Shown one piece after another: positions 55,699-64,000 of a stretch of 64,000 nucleotides of DNA. Below the pieces are notes generated by a model that saw only the letters and a program-made list of their open reading frames with translations, did no database searches and was not told the origin of the DNA. Source of the stretch: Thuidium tamariscinum (lineage: Eukaryota; Streptophyta; Bryopsida; Hypnales; Thuidiaceae). The stretch is taken from assembly GCA_947034885.2 (NCBI GenBank), contig OX344758.2, forward strand, positions 6,946,501 to 7,010,500, read 5' to 3'. The position numbers and the translations under genes are program-made. The stretch's first letter is position 1. Each line of letters begins with the position of its first letter.

Positions 55699-56081
55699 AG
55701 GGAGAAACACCCATTTTTGTCCCTGGATCTATTCCTGGACCCTAGAGTGTCACAAAATCTGTCCATAAGCATTCATTAAAGTGTCTAACAAATTTTTAAT
55801 TCTAATTTGTTGACGCAGTTGTAAAACACATGTATAATTTTCATTCATTGACAGCTGATTTCAGCAGAGTTCAGTTTAGGGTACACCTATAGGACGTTTC
55901 CAGTGGTCTAGGGAGCCAACACTTTGAAAATTTATAGAAATTACACATTGATTTTGAATTATTATTATTTTTGAATATTCATGATTTTCACTCGCTAATA
56001 CTAGAAAAATATCATTTTCAGAAAAAGATGCCTCCAACTATGCTGAATTTCTTATTTGGACGGTTTTGGATGTTTCCACCG
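55699..56081 (+). mobile_element. MITE family 1, copy 4
   Basis: AGGGAGAAACACCC to GATGTTTCCACCG, flanked by TA on both sides. Confidence 0.75.
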
Positions 56082-57902
56082 TATCTTATATCTAGTGGAG
56101 TTTGATGGAATCACAAGCTCTCCAGGTTGACCAACAAATATTGACACCCAAAGTGAAAATTGATACATCAAGTAAGTTTTTTTTGTTTTTTTTGTTTTTT
56201 TTTAATGAATGAAACATGACAAGCAAGTTTGAGACTTTGAGACTTGGGAGCATTCCCACGACTAGACTCAAAATTGGACTCAAGATCAAGCCCTTTGTAA
56301 AGTTTCCCAACTACGTCCGGGCCGGATGATAGTAATATGCCTTAACTTACTATAGAACAATGAAGGCATCCTTCTAAAAGGAGGCGGGGTGAACTGACCC
56401 CCTCACTCAACCGCTTAGGAAAATATTAGAATTTTTAAATTTTTGCAAATTCTCAATTCATATTTGCAATCAGAGGCTCCAAATTAGCTAGGTGGTGCGT
56501 ATAAGGTAAATTAGATTGGCACAAAATAGGTTTTTTTTGTTATACTTGCATCCCTAGAATTACTTGGAGTGGCCGAGCAAGGGGACCAATTCACCCAAAT
56601 CCTAAAAGGACAACACTTTTATCAAGGTTTCCAATTTATTTTGCCTTAAATATGAACCCTCTAAAGTTGATTTTCTATTATTTGAGGTCTCACTTTTTTT
56701 GCTTGAAGAGATTTCAAATTGATTTCAATTTGCAGTGGGACAACACTCTTTACATCCACATGGGTTGGAGTACCTCTATCTAGCCCATGTGGATATAAGG
56801 AGCCTTGCTCCATTGCAAAAAAAACGTCTTGCTATATTTGCTTGGAGTAAATGGAAGAAATTCATCCTATGTGGATTTTTTAAATTAGAACTAGTTCTAA
56901 TTTTTTTTAATTCACATAGCATTAGATGAAATTTGAAGGCAAGAAGAGACTACAAGTTCTTGGAGTATGGGAACATTGGGAACAATGGCACATGTCAAAT
57001 ATTCATTCATTTAATTAATTAATTATTTATTTTTGAAATATTTATTTCAAAATATTTTTTAGAGATTCAGTTTTTTAGTTTCTTAATACTTTTTGATATT
57101 TTTGAAAAAAAAAGTTGTTTTTTTCCTGAAAAATTCAAAAAATTGGGTTGTCAAGGTTGGTTAATAGTTTCTAGATAGCATAGGAGACTACCAAGGAAAC
57201 AATTTCTTTTTACCCTCAAATTTCATATAATGGATGAGTTTCCTCCATCCACTCCATGTGGATGTAGCAAGATGTGAGTTTCCATCTATGAATTGGGGAT
57301 CACTACATCTTTTTGAGGTGGGGGGAGGTGTCCCAACCTCTATGGAACAAATGAAAGTATGAGCTTGAAGGAGGTCCTTCAAGTTTATACTTTCAATTGT
57401 TCTACATGGGTTGGAACACCTCCTACTTCAAGAGAACATAGTGACCTTGACAATTTACTTGAAAACTCAAATTAAGATGAACTTAATTTATCATCTTTTG
57501 GGGACAAGAAAAGTCTCATTTCTTGTTGATGAAATTGCTTGTAACTATTTCATTTTAAAAAAATTGAAATTGGATGGTCAGCAAAGGGTTTATACTTCAA
57601 TATTAGGATTCAAAGTATAGTCAAATCCCTTGACAAGCCTTGGCCAAGGCTCAACATTTCCTTGTCTCCTCTCAAAATTTAGCCATGGTTGAGCATTTAT
57701 GAGCCCTATCTTGTGTGCGTAGAGTATTAATAGTCACTCAACTCAATTAAATACCCAATTTGCGTTATATCTTGCATTGTGGTAGGGGATACTTTGAGCT
57801 CTTGAGTGATGTTCAATATCAATGTGTCAAGAATCCATCACAACTATAGAATCCAATCCAAAGTAAGGTATATAAAAATAATAACAAAGGAATCAGGTGA
57901 TA
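56082..57902. other. AT-rich repeat region
   Basis: 56385-56600 is a GGGTGAA-ended repeat copy. A perfect 22-base palindrome centred on ACTAGT lies near 56882-56904. ACATGGGTTGGA.AACC-type words recur at 56757 and 57406. No gene seen. Confidence 0.4.
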
Positions 57903-58154
57903 AGGTAGGAGGTTCTAAAACAGAGCAGGCTCTAAAATGGAGCACTTACTTAAATGTACCCTATTTTTGGAGCCATATGCAACCTCAACTTCAAATTTTA
58001 TAACTAATTCCATGAAACTCAAAAAAAAATGCCTTAGGTTAGATTTCAATTTCACTTGTCTTTTAAAGAAAATTTATTGAAAAATTTCAGGATGTTTCAC
58101 TTCTTGAAAATTTAGGTCCATCTCATAGATGTTCTATTTGAGGACTTCCTACTT
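57903..58154 (-). mobile_element. MITE family 2, shortened copy (252 bp)
   Basis: Ends AGGTAGGAGG and CTTCCTACTT between TA dinucleotides; interior as in 53361-53686 with deletions. Confidence 0.6.
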
Positions 58155-58299
58155 TACCATCTCCTAGTGTAAAATCTATATTTTTTGACCTCCCCTAGCT
58201 AATTTGGGGCATTAGATTGCGGAAACACGAATTCATAATTTATAAATTTTATTATAGGCAAAAAATTCTTAAGACTTTGAATTCAAAATATCAACGTAT

Positions 58300-58949
58300 T
58301 GTTGGATGTATTTCCAAATAAAACCCAAAATTATGGTGTTTGCAAAACTTTGAAGTTAAATAAAACCTAACAATGTTCTTTTTAATAGTTTCTATTTTTT
58401 GAAAGTTCTTTTTGAAATTCAGTTTCAATGTTAAAAATTCAATTTGAAAATTGAATGATAGTGATTTTTGCTTAAGATTTTGTGCAAGGGTACCCATTGC
58501 AATCTTGGCTTTATATAGTATTTAGAGCTCTTGAAAATGAGCCTCAAATACACTAGATCTTGTAGAATTACATTCAAAATTCATTCACAATAGTTATAGA
58601 GTAGATTTTGAGAATCCATAAATTGATTGGAATTATGAATGTTAGGCCCTTTAACCTCATATTTTTTTCGTCACCAACTTTTTAGATTTGACTTGCAAAA
58701 AGAGGATAGAAAGACTTCACATCACTTTTCCAGTTTTAACACCTTCATGGTCAAATATTATAATCTTTCATCCTATAAGTAATATTGTCGTGTTTTCTTT
58801 TCCTAAGTGATCTCTAACATGTTTTGTTAGAATTTGTATGGTTATAATTTAAAAAAACCTTGATATAACTTATCAAAATGTTTGCATTTTGTTCAATTTA
58901 GATCAAATTCCAAGAAGCTCTAGATAGGCCTTGGGCATTTAACGATTAA
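58300..58949 (-). mobile_element. TTAA-family element, inverted worn copy
   Basis: Reverse complement of the outer element 35485-37042 and of 40259-40868 (GTTTGCAAAACTTT..AAATAAAACCTAA at the left; GGCCTTGGGCATTTAACGATTAA at the right). The site where the nested element sits at 35835 is also unoccupied here. The left boundary is approximate. Confidence 0.5.
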
Positions 58950-60336
58950 CTTGGTTGACCTTCGAGTACCGAATTGGGATGCAAATAAGACTTGGCTACC
59001 TTCCATGGCTACCAGCTTTCTAAAGAGACAAGATTTTCAACTCTCCCTTCAATCAATGGCCTAGCTCCAACCTCACACACTAACTTGTGGCTTTTGGATG
59101 ACAATCCGAGGATGTAATACAAAAGAATATCATCCAATTTTTTGGAGGCAATCCACTTGCTCTTTCTTGTTGTCATGTTCTAAAGTAAACAATTGTGAGG
59201 GTCTTGTGGTTTTAAAAAATAAATAAATAAATAAATAATGTGTGTCATTGAGTCACCTTCTAGTGAATTTGGCAACTTTTAGCTCCTAGTTTTGAATTTG
59301 AATTTCAACAGTGAAAACGATTTATTTTCACTTTGACCCCACCCACCCACAAAACTAATGACTTGAAAATATTAAAACCTTAATTGTGCTCTTATTAGAA
59401 AATTTCAAAAATTCTTAAAATTAGATCTTTTGTTGCAAGTTGAATATGGGATTTATTATTTAATATAAATAATCTGAATTTTTAACTATAGAATGACACA
59501 AAATGTTTGTTTGTATTAGAATATCCACTCTCAATGATAGAAACCTATGGTGAGATTTTTTGATGCTTGGAGCTAATGTTTTATTTGGTATGAATGGATT
59601 TTGCTGTTTCTTTTGCAAAAATACACAGTAATTTCAAATTTGAAAAAAAAATTTGAAAATTTTCATGACTATTAGAAGACTTAACATTTCACCTCTAAAT
59701 ATAAAATTAAATAAAAATTTCACCAATTTATTGTGACAAATTAGCACATTAACTGATAAGGATTTTTGAGGCTTAGTAGCATGGTCATAGGTTCCATCCT
59801 TCTATAAACAATTCCATAAAGAAAGGCTACCATACAATCCATACCACGAATTGTTAAAGATTTCTATCAACTCTCTTATCTTGTTGCAATTAGTGTAGAG
59901 TTCACAAACCATTCTAAAACCTCTTATGCAATATTGAAGATCTATTTTTTATAGTAATAAATTGTCACTACTATAAAACCTATCCCTTTTTGTTCCTTGA
60001 AATATTGCCAAAATGTGAGGTGAGTGAAAAAGTCATGAACAATAAAATATTTACCAAAAAGAGTTAACATGTTTTGTCTTGCCATTTCTTCTCCCCCTCC
60101 AATGCCATTGATCTTAAGAAACAACTTGGATTATGGATATGAATATGGGATATCATATGATACGATATAGATATGACTACAGATATGGACTTTGGGATAT
60201 ATTCAATATCAAATGAAAAACCCCATCCCATCTAAAAATTATAGATATGGTGGGATGGAGGCAATAATTTCAAATTAATCTAATTTAAATATTTTTTGAG
60301 CTCAAAGCGGGGGTAATGAAATAAATCAATTTTTTT
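58950..60336. other. AT-rich spacer
   Basis: No gene seen. An AAAT microsatellite lies at about 59216-59238, and ATATGG/ATATCC-rich low-complexity DNA at 60130-60210. Confidence 0.4.
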
Positions 60337-60702
60337 ATGGGCCCATTGGTAGACGCTTACGCTCCAATGACTCGAACTGCGGCACGCAGCTTGAACCGGG
60401 AACTTCGAGAATGGGCCGGTTTAGGGTTTCGTACTTGCTCTCTGAAGATCGCCCAGACGAAGCTGTATTGGCCCGGCAAGGCTCTCGAATGGGCGGAGGA
60501 AGTGGAAGAGGAGGCCGACGGGCATCCATCATCTCGCGTGAGTCGTCAAGCGCAGCTTGAGAAGGCGTTTGTGCTTCGTTTGAAGCTTTACTATCGGCAG
60601 CAATCGGGAGAGGAACACCCGAAGGTCCCTTATGTACAAATTCGTGTGAGGGTTGTCCTCAATGTTGTGAGCGGAAACAAGGGACTCATATTCCTTCGCT
60701 AG
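60337..60702 (+). CDS. Hypothetical protein or gene fragment, 121 aa
   Basis: A GC-rich island in AT-rich DNA. ATG 60337 opens a frame (MTRTAARSLNRELREWAGLG.. then KIAQTKLYWPGKALEWAEEV, later LEKAFVLRLKLYYRQQSGEE) ending at TAG 60702. Composition and codon use resemble genes, but I recognise no domain. A GTGAGT donor-like site inside and a foldback starting 16 bases after the stop suggest it may be a truncated or captured gene piece. Confidence 0.35.
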   Translation: MGPLVDAYAPMTRTAARSLNRELREWAGLGFRTCSLKIAQTKLYWPGKALEWAEEVEEEADGHPSSRVSRQAQLEKAFVLRLKLYYRQQSGEEHPKVPYVQIRVRVVLNVVSGNKGLIFLR

Positions 60703-60717
60703 CTACTACGCCACTCA

Positions 60718-61809
60718 GGGTGAATGCAAGAAACACTTGTACCATTTGTTACGTTTCGTCACACCTTATTTTTTTCTTTTTCTTTTAGCCATAACTTTTG
60801 TGTTTTAGCTCCAAATGACTCAGAATTTATAGGGAAGCTACTCATGGCTATTATGAATCTAAAATGAATTTTGAATATCTTTCAAAAATAATTTATTATT
60901 TTTAAATAGCACTGAAAATTTCTCGTAGTACTCAATTTAAGGGTTTTTAGCACCCCGTTTCTCCGAAAAAACGAATTTTGACCTAAAATTTGGAGAGTAT
61001 GGTCTCCTAGTAGACTTGCACCTATTGTCCAAAGAAATTCTAAAAATACGTATTTTTAAGTGTTGTAGAAGTCCACAAAGAGAGATTCATTCTACATTTT
61101 TTTCCAAAGGTATAAAACATTATTTTGGTGAGTTTTTTGGTCAAATCTCATTACCAAAAAGTTTTTTCAAGTTTTATATTTTTATTTACTATTCAAAAAA
61201 ATAATATTATTTAAAAAAAATTAAAATGTCACAAGTTGTATTTTCTTCACCGGAACTTTGGACATAGAATTCTCTTAGAATTCCAGTGAAAAAAATACAA
61301 CTTGTGACATTTTAATTTGTTTAAAATAATATTATTTTTTTGAAAAATACATAAAAAAACAAAACTTGAAAAAAAAATTTGTTGATGAGATTTGACTAAA
61401 AAACTCACCAAAATAATGATTTATACCTTTGGAAAGAAATACAGAATGAAGCTCTCTTTGTGGACTTCTACAACACTTAAAAATAATTACTTTTAGAATT
61501 ACTTTGGACAATAGATATAAGTCTACTAGGAAACCATGCTCTCCAAATTTTAGGTCAAAATTCATTTTTTTGGAGAAACAAGGTGCTGAAAACCCTAAAA
61601 TTGAGTACTATGAGAAATTCTCAGGGCTATTTAAAAATAATAAACTATTTTTGAAAAATCTCCAAAATTCATTTTAGATACATAATAACCATGAGTATCT
61701 TCCCTATAAATTTCGAGTCATTCGGAGCTAAAACACAAAAGTTATAGATAAAAGAAAAAGAAAAAATTAGGGTGTGACAAAAGACTTTAAGTGTTTCTTG
61801 CATTCACCC
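60718..61809. repeat. Large foldback element, about 1.1 kb
   Basis: Ends GGGTGAATGCAAGAAACACT and its inverse at 61790-61809. Arms of about 535 bases face each other around a centre near 61272 (for example CACAAGTTGTATTTT at 61230 and AAATACAACTTGTGAC at 61295). The left arm opens 16 bases after the 60.7-kb ORF stop. No coding capacity; no clear target duplication. Confidence 0.75.
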
Positions 61810-62042
61810 CTCTGTGCGGGGTGAAGGTACGAAGAATTCCATCTGTATAGGTCAACGTTAGTGCTCTTGGGTTTGAAAATTTTTACACGAAACAGAAAGT
61901 TATCAGAAGTCGTTGCTCGTCTTTCACAATCTGATTTTAGAGCAGTATGAGGTTCTGTTCGTGTATTATTCAACCACGGCGTGTGTTTCGCAGGTACAGG
62001 AGAGTACGCTGAGTAAATGAGGAGCCTCTGGTTCCCATTCCT
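61810..62042. other. Probable 5' region of the RING pseudogene
   Basis: Mixed composition, no repeat end; ends in CAGGTACAGGAGAG..CCT before ATG 62043. Confidence 0.35.
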
Positions 62043-62921
62043 ATGGCAGGTTTTGTTGACGAGGGTGGCGAATGTGGAGAATCTGCTAAAGAAGTCGAAG
62101 GTATAGTTTAATCAATTTCATTGTTTTTGTCAGTTGAACATTTGGTAGTTCTGGAGTATAGAATCTTGGTGTTTCCGGCCTAGGGAAATGTGACAGTAAT
62201 TAGAGTAGGAATCTCAAATCATGGAATTTTGAGTGCTTTTATTTTCAAACTGCCTTATATACTCTGATCCTTCTCGACTGAATGCGTAGATTCACGTCAG
62301 CACAGTTCTGAAGGTGCAGAGGGTAAGGAAACGAATCCTTGTGCGAAATCTACAAGCGTGAAAGCTGCAGCAAAAGATGCAAAAGGCAACTCAGTGAATG
62401 CTAATTCTGTTCAGCTGGATAAGTTATGAGAGGAACTCACTTGCGTGTTGAGAATTTGTAGCCAAATAAGCTATGATGTCAATAGAATATCAATCTACTT
62501 GAGGTCTCAAGCGATTTTTGGTATATGATTTTCATGTTCTGCTTCTTTACGTAGCTAGTGATAGTTAATACTAGTATTCCTAATACATCCCTCTGTGTAA
62601 TAGTAGTTCCTGTAGTCTGCCTTTGTGGTTCTCCAGCACAAATTTGATCTAAGCACATTTATTTGAGTCATGTTGGACCTAATTGAACTTAGTTTTTGTG
62701 AGGAAAAATCTTATTAGTGAAACTCACCGAGGTTTGATAAATTAGTGAAATTCTTTTTTTTATCCAATTTGATTATTTATAGCCCTCTAGTCACAGCATC
62801 CCGCTTACTCTTATTCGAACGTAATCTCTCAGGATTACAAGAGAATGACTTAAAGCTTTGTTCCACTGTAGGTGTGCTTGGACATATGTTTTGAGCCCTC
62901 CACCACCAGTTGCGGTCACAG
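62043..62921 (+). pseudogene. Decayed RING-finger gene (E3 ligase-like)
   Basis: Exon 1 62043-62100 (MAGFVDEGGECGESAKEV..) joins exon 2 from 62290 (..DSRQHSSEGAEGKETN) in frame across a GT-AG intron and runs to ..SVQLDKL. TGA at 62427-62429 interrupts, but the frame continues EELTC to a GT donor at 62445. After an acceptor at 62871 exon 3 reads VCLDICFEPSTTSCGH with a donor at 62922. L(R)EELxC..CLDICFEPSTTSCGHSFC is a well-known plant RING signature, so TGA probably replaces AGA. Downstream, after ACAG near 63050, the expected F-C-x2-C is not found, and the first Cys pair is only C-x-C. Zinc binding is therefore lost. Confidence 0.6.
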
Positions 62922-63559
62922 GTACTAAACAGTCTTTAGATGCTTTGTAATTCTATCCAGCTAGGTCGTCCACCTTGTATTTCTCCACGTACTATTAAGC
63001 CTACGTGTGAGCTTATGATATGTTTTCTGTGCTCTTTTACATGATTAACAGTTTTGACTGGGACAATCTTTGCAGCTCTTAGTGGACATCACACAAAGCT
63101 CATGTCTTCTTCTATAAACCGTCATTTTTGCAATACCTTTGTTTGTTAAAATTCCTATTATTCATTTTGATAAATGTGAGTTGAATGCCACTCTTGCACG
63201 TAATAGTACAACTGTGGGTTATTGCAAACCTCTGGGGGATAAAATGACCATCAAGTGGTTACTTGAACACATCTGCTTTGGAGGCGTAATACATAAGACC
63301 AACACAATCCTATCGACGTATTCCCGATTTTGAGTCTTCCAAGCTCTGGGACATGAGCTTTTTACTCCATATGTGAAATATAACTCTATGCAATTATAGT
63401 TCAGGACAAGGCTCACTGATGTCAGCTGAACACATACAGATAGCAATCCTAATAACACCATCCAATCGCAAATTTTACACAAGAGACAAATTGTTCTCCT
63501 TTGTTAAAGCATTCACACCAGCAAGTGGTACAAGGCATGGGAGCATCAGAGCGTTTTTC
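62922..63559. other. Spacer between the RING pseudogene and the helicase
   Basis: Possible remaining RING exons, none intact. Frames at 63139-63333 and 63219-63482 overlap on opposite strands and show no domain. Confidence 0.35.
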
Positions 63560-64000
63560 TTATTCTTTATTATTTTGTACAATACATTTCACTGGATTAA
63601 AGTCTTCTACAGTGAGCTTCCTAGGTAATATAACGTACTTTTGTTCTCTAACTCTAGACAACAAGACATAGGTTAGTCCCAGTATAAAAGCATTACAAAT
63701 ATCAATAACAACTTTTGTTGCAACTGTAGTGCCTTGAGCTTTATGTCCAATGATGGCATATGCCAATGCCAACGGAAATGTAGATTTGAAATATTTCCCT
63801 TTGTATGTGTAGTTAAACTTTGTTCTCCTCCTCTTCAATTTCACTTGCACGCCCGATTCCAACATACGAATTGTGATTGCTTCTACGTGTGTCCCTTCTT
63901 TGAGATGAATGGCTTCAATTGTACCCATTTCCCCATCGATTATTCCTCTCTCAATATTAATATTCTCCAATACCATAACAAGAGCACCTATGGCTGCCTT
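63560..64000 (-). CDS. Helitron-type PIF1-like helicase, C-terminal part (partial)
   Basis: The frame enters from beyond the window (..KAAIGALVMVLENINIERG) and ends at a stop at 63560, about 146 residues visible. The order is that of the PIF1/RRM3 helicase C-terminus as found in Helitron Rep-helicase proteins: a VMVLENINIERGIIDGEMGT segment (usually LLRNL.P..GL.NGT.G), then PLALAYAIIGHKAQGTT, then VVIDI, GLTYVLLSRVR. These motifs fit the helicase core, where HKAQG and the LSRVR arginine region act in ATP hydrolysis. The Rep domain would lie outside. The intact frame suggests a fairly young element; it could be the partner that mobilised the copies at 3.3 and 48.5 kb, though relatedness cannot be tested here. 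Confidence 0.8.
   Translation of the reverse strand, partial: KAAIGALVMVLENINIERGIIDGEMGTIEAIHLKEGTHVEAITIRMLESGVQVKLKRRRTKFNYTYKGKYFKSTFPLALAYAIIGHKAQGTTVATKVVIDICNAFILGLTYVLLSRVREQKYVILPRKLTVEDFNPVKCIVQNNKE

Noticed and set aside
60335..60532. Minus-strand Pro/Arg-rich frame opposite the 60.3-kb ORF
   Set aside because: Shorter, low-complexity, and fully antisense to the more gene-like plus frame.
1..64000. tRNA, rRNA and CRISPR features
   Set aside because: No A-box/B-box pair with a plausible cloverleaf, no rRNA core sequence and no regularly spaced identical repeats with unique spacers were seen by eye. The hairpin array at 19-20 kb is not CRISPR, since its units differ and its loops, not its repeats, are constant.

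Overview
This is a nuclear segment from a plant. The evidence is spliced genes with GT-AG introns, a plant-type Aurora kinase, the catalytic beta subunit of the plant pyrophosphate-dependent phosphofructokinase, AAACCCTAA telo-box motifs near promoters, and plant DNA transposons (Helitron, CACTA, TA-target MITEs). Two conserved genes that usually carry many introns in seed plants (PFP-beta and an FKBP15-type isomerase) are single exons, and most introns are short. This fits a seedless plant such as a bryophyte or a relative, but I cannot name the species. Genes sit as GC-richer islands in very AT-rich, repeat-packed DNA.

Layout. 1-264: N-terminus of a secreted protein (minus strand, cut by the window edge) with diverged repeat blocks upstream. 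3.3-9.0 kb: transposon debris (Helitron, CACTA MITE, TTAA-flanked element, foldback). 9.7-12.6 kb: four-exon RBR E3 ubiquitin ligase (minus). 13-24.6 kb: AT-rich repeats, a perfect 8-bp satellite of about 121 units (17.2-18.2 kb), then an array of small hairpins whose stems differ but whose loops are alike (19.07-20.07 kb). 25.3-27.6 kb: nine-exon Aurora kinase (plus). 29.5-31.2 kb: PFP-beta (minus). The PFP promoter and first 32 codons are duplicated at 39.86-40.2 kb, directly upstream of a two-exon CIA30-family gene (38.35-39.24 kb, minus). 45.4-45.9 kb: ER-type FKBP (minus). 48.5-58.9 kb: MITEs and other repeats. 60.3-64 kb: a small GC-rich ORF, a 1.1-kb foldback, a decayed RING-finger gene, and the C-terminal part of a Helitron (PIF1-like) helicase running off the window.

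The conserved genes are housekeeping functions with no shared pathway: ubiquitin transfer, mitosis, glycolysis, complex I assembly and ER protein folding.

The two most unusual things are (1) the hairpin array at 19.07-20.07 kb and (2) a family of non-autonomous elements with TTAACCCC ends. For the second, a filled and an empty site within this window show that TTAA itself is the duplicated target, the hallmark of piggyBac-type transposition.
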